NCBI GenBank assembly: GCA_003013855.2
Contig: PVNU02000860.1
Location: 18,350 to 82,349, forward strand
From: Liriodendron chinense
Taxonomy: Eukaryota > Streptophyta > Magnoliopsida > Magnoliales > Magnoliaceae
Reading direction: 5' to 3'
Length of the DNA: 64,000 bases
Shown here: positions 48,649 to 60,568 of the stretch, piece after piece
Layout of the letters: every line of letters starts with the position of its first letter
Position numbering within the stretch: the first letter of the stretch is position 1
Notes under the pieces: model-generated
The model's database searches: none
What the model saw: only the letters and a program-made list of their open reading frames with translations
Told to the model about the DNA's origin: nothing
Position numbers and translations under genes: made by a program

Positions 48649-50762
48649 GTGCGGCACACTTGTTTGGGTGGACTTGATGTGATCATTGATGATGTCCCCT
48701 TGATGATGGACGGTGTAGATGCCTCGATGATCCCTTTGATCGGTCAGGATGATGACTGGATTCATGATTTTCTGTTGGAGGGGGCCGCAGGTCCAGATCT
48801 GACCGTTGATTCTTTGATCGGGGTTGCCGGGACCCCTTTGGATGGTTCAGATGTATTCTTTGACGGTCAGATTGGTCAGGATGCCACGATGTGCGGTGTG
48901 ATCTTCACTGATAGTCCTTTTGGTTGGGAGCATTGTCCTTCCTTTGATCATTGGCCCTTTGCGCATTCTGTTCATGAGGTGGGCGAGTCTTCTCATGCAG
49001 CTGAGATTATGACAGTTTCAGATGGCGATGCGACTATATCAGACATAGCCGCCACTGAGGACAGGTCAGGGGCTGTCGAGTCGGCAGAGGTTCCAGCTTT
49101 TCCTTCTCCTTCACCTGTTGACCTTCCGATCCTTGATGAGTTGTCCTCGATTTCTGGGCCTTTTGTGCTGGAGGGGATACCGGTGAGGACTTGTCAGCTG
49201 CTTCCTCGTTCTTCCTGCTCGCCACGACTGCTTGCTTGGCTTGATAGCTTGTCAGCTTATGAGATTCGAGATTTGGAGTCCTATGGCTTTGGCAGTCTGA
49301 TTCATATGGCTAGAGTTGACATTGACTGGAGAATGCTCGGAGCTGCCGTGATTGACTGGGTCCCTTCGTTGAACTTGTTTGCGTTCAACGATATGGAGAT
49401 GGGGCCTTCTTTGGAGGAGCTTGCACGCTTGACAGGCTTACCCTGGGATTATGCCCAGTATTTTTCGCCGAAGACATCGCCGAAGACTGCTACACCGCAG
49501 AACTGGTTTGGGATCCCCTATCTTGTTCGGCCTGCAGCTGTGGCCAGGATGCTGTAGTGTTCTCTTTGGACCTGCTGTATGATCTTTTTTCGGGTCCCCA
49601 GAGTACGGCTGGTTCTACCTTTGCTCGGAACGCACTGATGTTTGCTTGATTGCTGAGGTGCTGTTCTCGGGATGGCGCAGGTCCCAGACTCCTTTGCTTT
49701 TTGAGGTGATGAGCCGAGCTGTCCGTCGGCAGGGGATCATTTCTCTCATCTTGGCCGAGCTATTTGATGGGCTGACCGACTGTGCCCCGGGCCGCACTCG
49801 TGTCCTTCGCGGCTGTTGTGCTTTCCTTCAGGTATCTTTTCTGCACCTTTTTTTTTCTTGCTTTGCTAGGAATTATTTTGCTCTAGCTGAACTTCTTTTG
49901 CTTTCTGTGATCAGGTATGGCTATGGGAGCGTCTTTCTCTGACTGTTCTGTACCTCTTCCTGGCATCCCTAGCTCTGACATCATGCGTTATATCCTGGAG
50001 TTCCTTCCGCATACGGCTAGGATGAGCGAGCCCTTGTATCGCAGGATGTTCGCTGAACTTCGTGACTGGAATGTTCGTTGGGAGTCATCTTGGCTTTCAC
50101 TTCCTCCAGTGCTTTGCGATGCACACCGCCATCCTCTGATGTTGGTAGGCTTTCGATCCTACTTTTCTTACCATCCGATCCGGATTCCTGCGGCAGTTTG
50201 GGTATGAGCAGGATGTTCCTCCTTTCGCTTTCACGGGTATCGGGCGTCGAGTACTCCCTCTAGATCCTCTGACTTCAGGACCCGGATTGATTGTTCTTGG
50301 GCGAGTTATTTGACAGCTGATTTGTTGGGATTTGAGCTGCGGACTTTTCCGATGGCGACCGCCCCATATCAGTACTGGGTTGCTGAGCAGTCTTTGTATC
50401 GACGTATCCCTTGTTGGCACCAGACTGCTGATGAGGATGAGCAGGATATTCTTGGAGATGCTGGCTCTTCATCTGGTTCATATGAACCTTTTGAGGAGCG
50501 CCCTTTTGTCGATCCTGGCTTCCTTTTGGCCACTCATGGCCATCTGCTGTCTGAGATCTCTGCACTTCGGTATCATTGCGAGATGATGTCGAGGAGATTG
50601 GCTGCCGATCAGAGATTGTCTGATGAGGAGACAGCGATCCGTACCCTTGAGCGCGATGAGGCGCATTACCTGCGTATGGAGGTGAGCAGGTTGAGAGCGA
50701 GACTATCTTTTTATGAGTCAGAGGACTCACCTGATGTGGCCGAGGAGGAGGGTAGAGATTGA
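48649..50762 (+). pseudogene. Second antisense gene, resembles DUF7745-type accessory ORF
   Basis: The recognisable core (about 49210-49440) reads SPRLLAWLDSLSAYEIRDLESYG, IDWRMLGAAVIDWVPSLNLFAFNDMEMGPSLEELARLTGLPW. This matches the layout of DUF7745-type proteins often found in Tat retrotransposons, where a predicted helical domain is followed by a coiled coil. After a stop at 49555 the homology goes on in another frame (LIAEVLFSGWRRSQTPLLF ... RVLRGCCAFLQ). An intron 49832-49914 (CAGGTATCT / GATCAGGTATGG) leads to VWLWERLSL. Two more frame changes follow near 49950 and 50195. The C-terminal part (50350-50762) is a charged coiled coil (SEISALRYHCEMMSRRLAAD). The beginning is uncertain; 48649 only marks the open frame. 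Function is unknown. The broken frame suggests decay or unrecognised introns. Confidence 0.6.
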
Positions 50763-51230
50763 TTGTGTTGGCCACCTGCACACTGATTTTTGCATATATG
50801 ATTGATGATGATGCATTTTTTTTGTATTTTTGAAAAAGATGATATGTGTAAGAGAAATATAATGCATTTAATTGAAAAGAGAAAAAACTGTTTGAAAATC
50901 TACTGTGCCATGAGTTGTCTTGTGAGTGTGTCTGGATTTTGTGTCGGGATATAGGAATCAGAACTGGGGCTCGGTCAATGATTTGACCGATATCTCGAGA
51001 TTTGACTTGCTTGATCCTTTGGTTCCCTAGAGATGTAGGCAACGGAAACTCTGCGTTCCTGAGATTGTCAGAGTCTGTAGAGTTCTTCGCTCCTGACTGC
51101 GCTTCTTCTTGTTCTTGAACTGTAACCGCTTGAACTGATCTGGACCGTCTGCTTTCTTGGTACCTGCACTTTTATTTTTTCTTTTCTTTTTTTTTTCTTT
51201 TTTTTTTTATTTTGAGCCATTTTTGCCTGT

Positions 51231-51440
51231 AGTGCTCTTTCGAGTTTTCACCACAGCCGGCTTTTTCCCGTCATTTTTGCCCGTGGCGCCCTTTCAGGTT
51301 TTCACCACGTCCCGGGTATTTGGTCTTGCCTGCCCCTTGGCAGCTGTGCTGTTTTTACCCTTGGCGCCCTTTCAGGTTTTCACCAAGTCCGCTGTATGCC
51401 CACTGTTTTTACTCGGAGCGCCCTTTCGGGTTTTCACTCC
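51231..51440 (-). repeat. GGTGAAAACCTGAAAGGGCGC repeats
   Basis: Four copies of this word (minus-strand reading) lie at about 51231, 51285, 51364 and 51416 with degenerate spacers, just 3' of integrase on the element's own strand. I recall similar GGTGAAAACC words in other Tat elements; their role is unknown. Confidence 0.75.
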
Positions 51441-51499
51441 GCCCTCTTTGTTTAGGCACACATTTTCTTTTTTCTCTTTTTTTTTTTTCTTTCTGGATC

Positions 51500-51900
51500 T
51501 CTGGATAACTGCGGCGGCTAGAGGTCGGGAATCCGTCGTTGCCGGCCGATGGCAGTCTTTCAGCCCTTATCCTGAGTTACGATAATAGAGCTGTCGGTCT
51601 TTGCTAAAGACCCCTCTGAGATGAATGGATGGATGACTGTGTTTCTTCTTGGGTTGATTTTTTTCTTGGGTGCCTTGCTTTGGCTTCCCTTTTTCTTTCT
51701 CTTTTCTTCTTTTCTTTTCTTTTTCTTTTTCTTTTGCATTCTTTTTCTCTCTCTTTTTTTTGTCTCTTTTTGAATCCCCCCCTCTTTTTTTTTGTATTTT
51801 TCTCTTTTGGAGTCCCCTTATTTGAAACACTTGTTGGTGGACGGGAATGATTTCTCAGAGATCTTAGCTTTGACCCCTTGACTTCAGCTCTATTAAAGTA
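51500..51900. other. Pyrimidine-rich stretch after integrase
   Basis: Dense TTTTCTTTTCTTTT runs (51700-51800) on the plus strand, purine-rich on the element's strand. No coding content; a possible secondary polypurine primer or terminator region for the gag-pol transcript. Confidence 0.4.
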
Positions 51901-51923
51901 ACTCTTGATAAGGTCAGAATGAC

Positions 51924-52982
51924 TTACCCGTGAAAGATCTTCACGTTGTCGGCGTTGGTTGGCTCAGGAAGATCCACCCCTCTCATGCTGGTGAGTCTGA
52001 GGGCGCCTCCAGGAAGTACTTCTCTGACGATCAGCGGCCCGTCCCACGAGGGTTTGAACTTTCCTCTGGGATCTGGAAGGTGCGACGGTAGAATCTTCTT
52101 CATGACCATGTCGCCTACCTTGAAACTTCTTTTCCGGACTCTCTTGTTGTAAGCCCGAGCGATCCTTTTCTGATAGCATTGTGAATGACTTAGTGCACGC
52201 ATGCGTTTTTCATCTGCTAGCTGCAACTGATCGAATCTGGCCCGTTGCCATTCTCCTTCTTCAATTCCGCTTTCTAGTAACACTCGTAGTGATGGTATTT
52301 CCACCTCGACTGGTAGGACTGCTTCCATTCCGTAAGTAAGCTCGAAAGGAGTAACGCCCGTAGCAGACCGTACAGACGTTCGATAGGCCCAAAGTGCATA
52401 TGGGAGCATATCTGACCAATCTCGATATGTCACGACCATCTTCTCGAGTATCCTGACGATTGTCTTGTTTGCGGCTTCTACCCCACCATTCATCTGGGGA
52501 CGGTAGGGGCTTGATCGATGACGTTGGATCTTGAACTTGCTGAGGAAGTCATCCATCTTCTTGTTGACGAACGGGGTCCCATTATCTGTGATGATGGCAT
52601 TAGGGATTCCATATCGGCATATGATGTTGTTCTTCATGAATTTGATCACTTGAGATGCTGCAATCGTGGTGTAGGAGGCTGCCTCTACCCACTTGGTGAA
52701 GTAGTCGACTGCCACAAGTATGTACTCGTGACCATTTGATGCTTTGGGACTGATCTTGCCGATGATGTCGAGTCCCCACATGGAGAAGGGCCAGGGGGTG
52801 GTCAGGTTGTATAACTCTGATGATGGGGCATGGATTTGATTTGCATGCTCCTGACACTTGAAGCATTTTCTGACGTGCTGGCAACAGTCTGTCTCCATGG
52901 TGAGCCAATAGTAGCCGAGTCGTAGAATCTTCTTTGCCATCATGTGCCCATTCATGTGTGGGCCACAGATTCCTTCGTGTAT
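51924..52982 (-). CDS. Integrase of the giant element
   Basis: About 345 residues from HMNGHMMAKKIL to NADNVKIFHG and a stop. The N-terminal zinc-binding module shows H...H and C-FKC. The catalytic core shows the three acidic residues (GLDIIG, IITDNGTPF, NGGVEAANK). The C-terminal end has a GPY/F-like SWDGPLIVREV module. No chromodomain is seen, as expected for Tat. It is cut off from RNase H by a one-base frameshift near 52985; in the intact arrangement it is the last part of the pol polyprotein. Integrase joins the new DNA copy into the nuclear genome. Confidence 0.93.
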   Translation of the reverse strand: MHEGICGPHMNGHMMAKKILRLGYYWLTMETDCCQHVRKCFKCQEHANQIHAPSSELYNLTTPWPFSMWGLDIIGKISPKASNGHEYILVAVDYFTKWVEAASYTTIAASQVIKFMKNNIICRYGIPNAIITDNGTPFVNKKMDDFLSKFKIQRHRSSPYRPQMNGGVEAANKTIVRILEKMVVTYRDWSDMLPYALWAYRTSVRSATGVTPFELTYGMEAVLPVEVEIPSLRVLLESGIEEGEWQRARFDQLQLADEKRMRALSHSQCYQKRIARAYNKRVRKRSFKVGDMVMKKILPSHLPDPRGKFKPSWDGPLIVREVLPGGALRLTSMRGVDLPEPTNADNVKIFHG

Positions 52983-55392
52983 TTCTTCATGATCTTTGCA
53001 GCTTCTGTTTCATCGACGCATCGGAGGAGGATGTGATTATAGGATCGCTTGTAAAGAACTTCGCCACTGATGGTGAACTGGCCGGCCAAACGTTGGATGG
53101 TTCGGCGATCTGTTGCTGTTGCTGATTCTGGATACTCCTGGGTTTCGAGATATTGCTTGATGTCGGCATACCAGGGTTTGTCAGGGACAGCTTCGGCTTC
53201 TTCTATTTGCAGGCAAAAAGCAGGTTCTTCTTGAATTTCGACTGTGAGCTCCCATTCTGAAGCTCCTTTTGGGATCTCGAGCATTGATGCGAGCGTGGCG
53301 AGAGCATCTGCAAACTGGTTCTTGGCTCTGGGCATGTATGAGAAGGTGATTTCCTTGAATTCTTCGATCAGATTGTCAAGATACACATGATATGGTATCA
53401 ACTTCTCGTCTTTGGTCTTCCATTCGCCATTGGTCTGATTGATGATAAGCTGTGAGTCTCCAAATACTCGTAGCTTCTTGACGCCCAAGATTATGGCTTC
53501 CCTTAAGCCAGCGATGCATGCTTCGTACTCTGCCATGTTGTTGGTGCACTCGAATGCGATGCGCCTCGAGATAGGAATAGGGACATCATCTGGAGAGTAG
53601 AGGATTGCTCCAATACCACTCCCTTTAGAATTTGCTGCGCCGTCGAAGAATAACGTCCATTCATCTTTTTTCTTCTTTTCTTCCTCTTCAATGAGCAAGA
53701 GATCTTCATCAGGGAAGAATGTCTTGAGCGGCTGATAGTCCAGGAGAGAGTGAGCCGCAAGATGATCGGCGAGGGCCTGTCCCTTGATTGCCTTTTGAGT
53801 GACATAGGTGATGTCGAACTCAGACAAGAGTAGCTGCCATTTAGCTATCCTTCCAGTGAGTGCCGGTTTCTCGAACAGGTACTTGAGCGGATCCATGTGA
53901 GCGAGAAGGAGAATAGGGAATGCAATCATGTATTGACGGAGTCGCTGAGTTGCCCAGACTAGGGCGAGGCAAGTCTTCTCGATCGGGGAATACCTGGTCT
54001 CGTAGTCGGTGAACTTTCGACTCAAATAGTATATTGCTTGTTCTTTCTTCCCGGTCTCGTCGTGTTGGCCGAGGACACAGCCAATGGCTTCTGCTGCTAC
54101 CGAGATGTATAACAATAGTGGTCGTCCAGGAGTGGGAGGCACTAGGACTGGAGGATTCATGAGATATTTCTTGATGCGGTTGAAGGCGACTTGGCAATCG
54201 TCATTCCATTCTTTTGGGACGTTCTTCCGAAGGAGCTTGAATATGGGCTCACAGATGGGTGTGAGCTGTGCGATGAAGCGACTGATGTATTGAATTCTGC
54301 CGAGGAAGCCACGAATTTCTTTCTCTGTTCTAGGAGGGGGCATCTCGATGATTGCTCTGGTTTTGGTCTCGTCGACCCTGATGCCATCTTCGCTCACCAT
54401 AAAGCCGAGGAGCTTACCTCCCATTGCACCGAAGACACATTTCTGAGGGTTGAGGCGAAGCTTGTACTTTTCTAATCTGTTGAATAACTTCTTCAGATCT
54501 TCAAAGTGTCCTTCAATTGTGCGAGATTTGACGATCATGTCGTCCACATATACTTCGAGCTCTTTGTTCATCATGTCGTGGAATAGTGCTGTCATTGCTC
54601 GCTGATATGTTGCTCCTGCGTTCTTCAGACCGAACGGCATTACCCTGTAACAGAAGGTTCCCCAGGGAGTGATGAACGATGTCTTCTCGCGATCTTCGAC
54701 GGCCATCTTGATCTGATTGTAACCTGAGAACCCGTCCATGAATGAGAAGATCTTGTATCCATGCAGTGTTGTCGACTAGAGTGTCGATATGTGGCAAAGG
54801 GAAGTCATCTTTTGGACTGGCTTTGTTGAGATCTCGGAAGTCGATGCACATTCGAACCTTGCCGTCCTTCTTTGGTACTGGCACGATGTTGGCGAGCCAT
54901 TCAGGGTAGTTGGAGACTACCAAGAATCCCGCGTTGTACTGCTTGATGACTTCATCTCGGACTTTCAGAGCCCATTCTGGCTTCATTCTTCGAAGTTTTT
55001 GCTTCACTGGCTTCATATCTGCCTTGGTTGGCAGATGGTGTACAACGAGCTCTTCATCGAGCCCCGGCATGTCTTCATATGAGAACGCGAAGTTGGACAA
55101 TCTTGGAGCTAGGAACTCTATCATTTTCTGTTTCATCTCAGGTGGCAACGATTTTCCAATGCGTACTTCCCTAGGGATCTCAGGCGTCCCCAAGTTTACT
55201 ATCTCGAAATCATCGGCTACAACATTGGCTTTAGATTCGAACTTTTTGAGGAGATCCTCTAGTTCGGGAGCTGGATCATCATCTTCCTCGTCCCGAGCTT
55301 CGTCCAGACCCATGAGCTCGAAGTCTAATTCGATGTCGAAATCATATGATTCGACTTCAAACTCATGCGACTCTTTAGACGAACTTGGCACA
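52952..55392 (-). CDS. Reverse transcriptase and dual RNase H of the giant element
   Basis: RT begins after the linker (QYNAGFLVVSNYPEWLANIVPVPKKDGKVRMC) and continues with DFRDLNKASPKDDFPLPHID, then MDGFSGYNQI, YRVMPFGLKNAGATYQ and the catalytic YVDD. A first RNase H (LLLYISVAAEAIG) has lost acidic residues. A second, archaeal-type RNase H (WTLFFDGAANSKGSG, NNMAEYEACI, FGDSQLII, NQFADALATLAS) keeps D-E-D-D. This dual RNase H is the diagnostic feature of the Tat lineage. One extra base at about 54762 breaks the frame just before the MDGFSGY motif, and a second one-base change near 52985 separates RNase H from integrase. Converts the element RNA to DNA. Confidence 0.92.
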
Positions 55393-55798
55393 CTATTGAA
55401 TGCAGGAAAGAAATATTTTTTGATTTTTGAGATTTTTCTGAAATTGAGAATGCTAGATGTTTTTGGTTTTTGAAAGTTTTTGATTTTTTTGGATTTTCGA
55501 AATTCACGGGACTTTGAACAAGCGGGCATTGCAGACCATGATTGATCCCAACTTGTTCCAAAGTTCCGGTCGCTGCTTAAACAGGCATTTTTTTTTGGAA
55601 GCCAGAGCCCTCAGATGGCTCTTTGGCTGATTCAAAAGTGAGGGGAACAGATGACCATTCAGGACCCCACACTTCCTCCCCTGAAGAGGTGGGGGTTGAT
55701 GATTTGGGCGAAGAATCATGGTCTGGCCCAATGACCATGACTTCTTGCTGGTCAGGTTCGAGATCTGAGTCGTACTCAGTCCCTCCCGGATCACTTAC
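55393..55798 (-). other. Candidate intron between protease and RT
   Basis: On the minus strand GAG before GTAAGTGATCC (first intron base 55798) is a perfect plant donor. TTTCTTTCCTGCATTCAATAG (AG at 55394-55393) is a good acceptor after an AT-rich interior. Ogre elements are known to splice an intron between protease and RT. The joined phases do not fit the current frames, so either further indels exist or the site is unused. Confidence 0.4.
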
Positions 55799-55863
55799 CT
55801 CGCATTGCAGTTCGTCTGGTTCCACAGTGAGACACAAGTTTGGAACCTGGACATCAGACCAAT

Positions 55864-58800
55864 CTAGGGCTGGCCACTTCCCTTTCTTGGTCCAATGGAT
55901 GGGCTGCTTCTGCCCCTGGCTGATGATTGATGATGTTGACTTTGCAGAGATGGGCAAGTCGTGCCCCTTGCTAATTGGTGATGAGATGGGCGAGTCGTGC
56001 CCCTTGCTGATTGAAGTGGGCAGGTTGTGCCCCTGGCTGATTGAAGTGGGCAGGTTGTGCCCCTGGTTGATTGAAGTGGGCAGGTTGTGCCCTGGTTGGG
56101 CAAGTTGTGCCCCTGGTTGGGAGCAGGTGTCAGAGTAACCTGGTCCTGAAGCTGCTGTATTTGTCTTCCTTCTTCGTCTTCATCATTTCCTCCTTCTTCT
56201 GGAGGCTTAGAGGGTTCGAGAATCTGATCCCATCGAATGGGGGGCCACGTAGCCCAAACTAGGCTCATCGGGAGGCCTTTGTGTAGTGCAGTCGGTTGAT
56301 TCCCTCCTGGATCTTTGCAAGGTTCTCCTGGCTTGACGAATTGGATGGGTGAGCACCGAAATTTCTTCCTTCTCTTGTCCATGAAGGTTGCCCTGTATCC
56401 GAGTCCCCACTTGCGTTGGTTATATACCAGCGGTACCTTTCTGGACTTGAAGTGATTCTTCATTCGGTATTTGAGGCTCAGACGCTCTGCCGGTGAGAAG
56501 ACACGGTCCACCCTTATCGGTTCTGGATTGGCGATAGAGTTCACAGTCTCGAATTCGAAACTGTGAAACGGGATGTCTTCTTCAGAGTGTTGGATATCGA
56601 TGACCGGGATGTCTGGTTCAGTGGCAGTAGCATTGGAAGGAATGATGAGCTCCTTCTCTGCATGGATAGAGATCACTTGATTTCCACAGATATACTTCAC
56701 TCGTTGATGCAGGGTTGATGGCACAGCTCCAACCTTGTGCAGCCACGGTCGTCCGAGCAGCATGTTGAAAGAGGCTGATATATCCAGGATTTGGAATGTG
56801 ATGGTAGAAACTTCTGGACCTATCTGTACCTCTATGTCGACCTCCCCTTCCACTGATCGGCGGGTGTTGTCAAATGCTCTGACGCATATGGTGCTGGGTC
56901 GGAATGAAGAAGGACTGATTCCCAGGCGTTCCGCGGTCTTGAGTGGGCAGACATTTAAGCTTGAGCCATTATCGATAAGGACCAGCGGAACACAGAGGTC
57001 TTTGTATCGTAAGGCTATGTTGAGGGATCGCCCATGATCTCGTCCCTCTGGTGGCAACTCATTATCGGTGAAGGTGATGGCGCGCGGAGCCAGTAGCTGT
57101 CCAATCATCAATGCAATCATCTCTGGTGCCGTATCGGAGGAGACATGAGCATCATTCAAGGTCTTGGCAAACATTTCTCGGTGTATGCGAGATGTGCAGA
57201 GTAGCTCCCATACTGAGATTTGTGCAGGGATTGACTTGAGCTGAGTTGCCACATCGTATGCGGCTTCATTTTTGCTGCCGAGGCCTGAGAGGACGCCTTT
57301 GGGATCTCCTCTGTTTTGATTATCTCTTCGGATGCAACGCCCGTTGGGATTCATGTTTCCCACTTCCGCACATTCTGGATAGTGCCATGGAACCTCTTTG
57401 TAGTTTTCCTCCCTTTTGCCTTCTAGGACCACTGGTTCTTGCAACGGTGCTGGTGTGGGTACCAGATCTTCCTCGTATAGAGCTTTTGCCTTGAGAACTA
57501 CATTGTTGCCTGTGCTGAAGGGGTAGTATCGAGGCTTGTCTTCATAGACCACATAAGGTCGTGGTCCTGGCTTGACTGTTCCTGGGGCAGGAGGCTCCCA
57601 TGGAATGAATACTGGTCCTCTTGATATGGCAGGAGGTTTCTCTGTTCGTCCGAGCTGCCGTAGCGTGATTGATATGCCTCCGGGACTTGCCCCTTGCAAT
57701 ATGACAGGCTTGACTGGAAGAGATCCTTCCAAGACAACGGGCTCTTGCTGCTGATGAGTATAATCCTTCCATTGCGGATTGGATTGTTCTGGAGTTGCCC
57801 CTTGCAAGATGACAGGTTCGTATGTGGGCTCAATGTATGATTGTGCTCCTTCCAGGACGACTGGTTCCCAGCTTGAATGGTTGTAAGGTGCCCCTTGAAC
57901 AACTGGTATATCATATGGAGGTGCTCCTTCAAGCACTACTGGCTCGGAGATTGAAGGAAGAAAGGGACTTGCCCCTTGCAAGACTGGAGGAGGATTTGTT
58001 GGCTCATAGGTGTAGGCATGAATGGACTGAATAGGGGAGAAGAAGCGATCGATATGGTCCCCTTCTTCTATACTATTGACGGCAGGGCCACGAGACGAAC
58101 TGGGGTCCGTTGGATGCTGAGGCAGAGGATTCTGAAGGATGTTGGTGGAAGCTGCTGGAGAAGTTCCAGGGACCGAGATGACGATCTTGCGGTCATCAAT
58201 CAGGTCTTGTATGGCATTTTTCAAAGTATAGCATCGATCAGTGGCGTGGCCACGTCCTTGATGGTAGGCACAGTACTCATTTTCTCGGTAATTTGGAGGC
58301 AGAGGATGAGGCGGAGGCCTAGGTGTCATCAGAGTGAGTAACTGCTTTTGTACCAGCGTAGTCATGATTTGACTAAGTGGTTGACTGAGTGGAGTGAACT
58401 TCCTGAACTCCCTGTAATTCTGCCTGTTCTGGTATGAGTATTGGCCATTTCCCCTGAACTGCTGCTGTTGTCGAGGTGGCTGTGGCTGAGGATTCGGTTG
58501 TGGCTGATATCGCTGAGGCTGATGCTGAACTTGATTCTGCTGATACTGTTGACGTCCTTGTGGGGGAGCACGTTGATTTCCTTGAGCAGCGGTGTTGATG
58601 TTGTTTACCTCTGTTGGGCGGGGAGGAGAACCATTGCGGTTTCCATTCCCGTGCCCGATAGGTCTTCCTTCCACTCTGTTCCTCTTGACTGGAGTGGCTT
58701 GATGAGGCCATGGGGAGATCGTCCCGGCCCGGATTCCTGCTTCAACTTGCTCTCCAGCACGGATCAATTGTGAGAAATTCGCATATGGATGCGAGATGAG

Positions 58801-60298
58801 ATACCCGGATATGCCTGGGTATGTTGAATGAACAATCATGGAGATTTGTTCTTCATCGTCGATGGGTGTCCGCATTCTGGCTGCCATAGCTCGCCAACGT
58901 CCCACATAAGCTGATAGTGTTTCATCACTCCTTTGCCTGAGTGCTGCGAGGTCGGCTCTTCTGGGTGCCATGTTGAGATTATATGCGAATCTGTCGACGA
59001 AAGCCTGGGAGAGCTGTTCCCATGTTCTGATGCGGTGGCAGTCCAATGAAGTGTACCAATCTAGGGCATCGCCCTTCAGAGATTTTTGGAACAATCGAAT
59101 GAGGGCCCCTTCGTTTCCTGAGATTGCACTCAGCTCTCCACAGAAGGCCTTGAGATGTGCTGTGGGACAACCGCTGCCGTCGTATCTTTTGAACTTTGGA
59201 ACCTCAAAGTTTTGAGGTACCTGAGCATCTGGGAAAGGACACAAGTCTCTGAACTTGGTCGAAGGTAAGTCGATTCCTTGCTGTCGCTGAAGCTGATTTT
59301 GCAAGATCTGGAACTGCTCCCGCAACTCGTCCAGTCCTGAGTGATCTGTTCGAGCGACTGGTGCCTCCTGGAGTAAGGCACGTTCTTCTTCGGCATAGTG
59401 GTCGATGTCTTCGACCCTATGGGCTTGCTGAAAAGCAACCGCGGGTTGCTGAAATTGGTTTGATGATTGAACTGGATTCTGATGAACTTGAGCTTGAAAT
59501 GATGGTAACTGAACTGGAGACTGTACTGAAGGTTGAACTGGAACTTGCTGGAAATTAACTGGATTTTGCTGAATTGAAGATTGCTGGAAATTAACTGGAT
59601 TTTGCTGAATTGAAGATTGCTGGAAATTAACTGGAATCCCATCGGCGGGGATGTGCTGGAATTGAAAAGTGCTCCTGTTTGCAGGAGGCTGAGATGCTGG
59701 GAAGTGACCCCCTTGTTGGGTATTCGCCACTGTCCGCTGATTGATGTGGGCTTGACACTGACCCCCATTGTGGGCATTCGCCAGTGCTGTCCCTGTTGCT
59801 GGAAATTGAATTGAAATCCCATCGGCGGGGATGTGCTGAAATTGAAAAGGTGTCCCATCGGCGGGGACAGTGCTGAGATCTACTGAGATTGTTGTTTGCA
59901 AGATTGACTGGAAGCTGACTGGATGTTCCTGCAACGGAGGTGCTCTGAGATGGCCTTGTCGTCGCAGGAAGATATTGAGAAGGATGCCCCACAGCGAAGG
60001 GCTGAGATGGCTGCTGTCGGTAGTCTTGGGCAGACTCCGATGGTTGTGCTTGATTTGAACTGGAGGCCGGGAGGACCCGGCATGGCTGCTGAGATTGCTG
60101 AACTGGGCCAACCTGATTGTTGGCTGCTGCGGTGGTTTGTGCTTGCATGAATTGCAAGAGCATTTCTTGCATTGCTCTCATTCCTTGTGCCAATTCTTGT
60201 ATGATTGGCGTATTGTCAACGGGCTGTTGCGCTGGAGGTTGCGCTTCGGCTATTTCGAGAGCAGGGAAGTGATGAGTTTCTTCTTCGTGGTCGGACAT
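55864..60298 (-). CDS. Gag-protease of the giant element (frameshifted)
   Basis: Starts at ATG 60298 (MSDHEEETHHFPALEIAEAQ), a Gln-rich N-terminus with a likely helical stretch (IQELAQGMRAMQEMLLQF). The frame changes near 59890, after which one open frame runs about 1340 codons. Modules in order: FQQ repeats (about 59640-59520); gag core (YDGSGCPTAHLKAFC, LKGDALDWYTSL, about 59200-58760); a zinc-knuckle-like CAYHQGRGHATDRC (about 58280-58230); a linker with about nine PVVLEGA/PVILQGA repeats (about 57990-57420); protease (LVLIDNGSSLNVCPL, about 56980, and MLLGRPWLHK); and a low-complexity ARGTTCPLQS tail ending at 55864. The protease active site reads DNGS, usual for Tat. Forms the virus-like particle and processes the polyprotein. 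Confidence 0.88.
56011..56115. repeat. 30-bp minisatellite in the gag-pro tail
   Basis: TTGAAGTGGGCAGGTTGTGC starts at 56011, 56041 and 56071, and a fourth, degenerate unit follows. It encodes the ARGTTCPLQS repeats on the minus strand. Confidence 0.92.
59548..59640. repeat. 36-bp repeat in gag N-terminus
   Basis: GCTGGAAATTAACTGGATTT units encode NFQQSSIQQNPV repeats on the minus strand; three copies in near-perfect tandem. Confidence 0.85.
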
Positions 60299-60568
60299 GG
60301 CTTGCTGAGCCCGAGTGCGGATTATGCTGCGGAAGGGAAGTTGTCTCCGCGTACGTTGAGCCCGAGGAGGCGCAATGGTGAGGACTGTACTCTACTCTTT
60401 TTGGGTTTTGGGATTTTCTATTTTTTTTTGGTTTTGGAATTTTCTATTTTTTTTGTGTTTGGGTTTGGGTAGAATGCTATGCAGATGAGATTGTATGAGG
60501 ATTAATGACTTTCAAGTACGGGAAGGATTCTGTTTTCAAGTTGGATCACGACTAGTGGGACTAGCTAA

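Noticed and set aside
50275..51042. 255-residue minus-strand frame
   Set aside because: Runs opposite the coiled-coil end of the second antisense gene and has no domain; a shadow.
55623..56138. 171-residue plus-strand frame opposite gag-pol
   Set aside because: Antisense shadow of the 30-bp minisatellite and linker (VGRLCPWLIE repeats).
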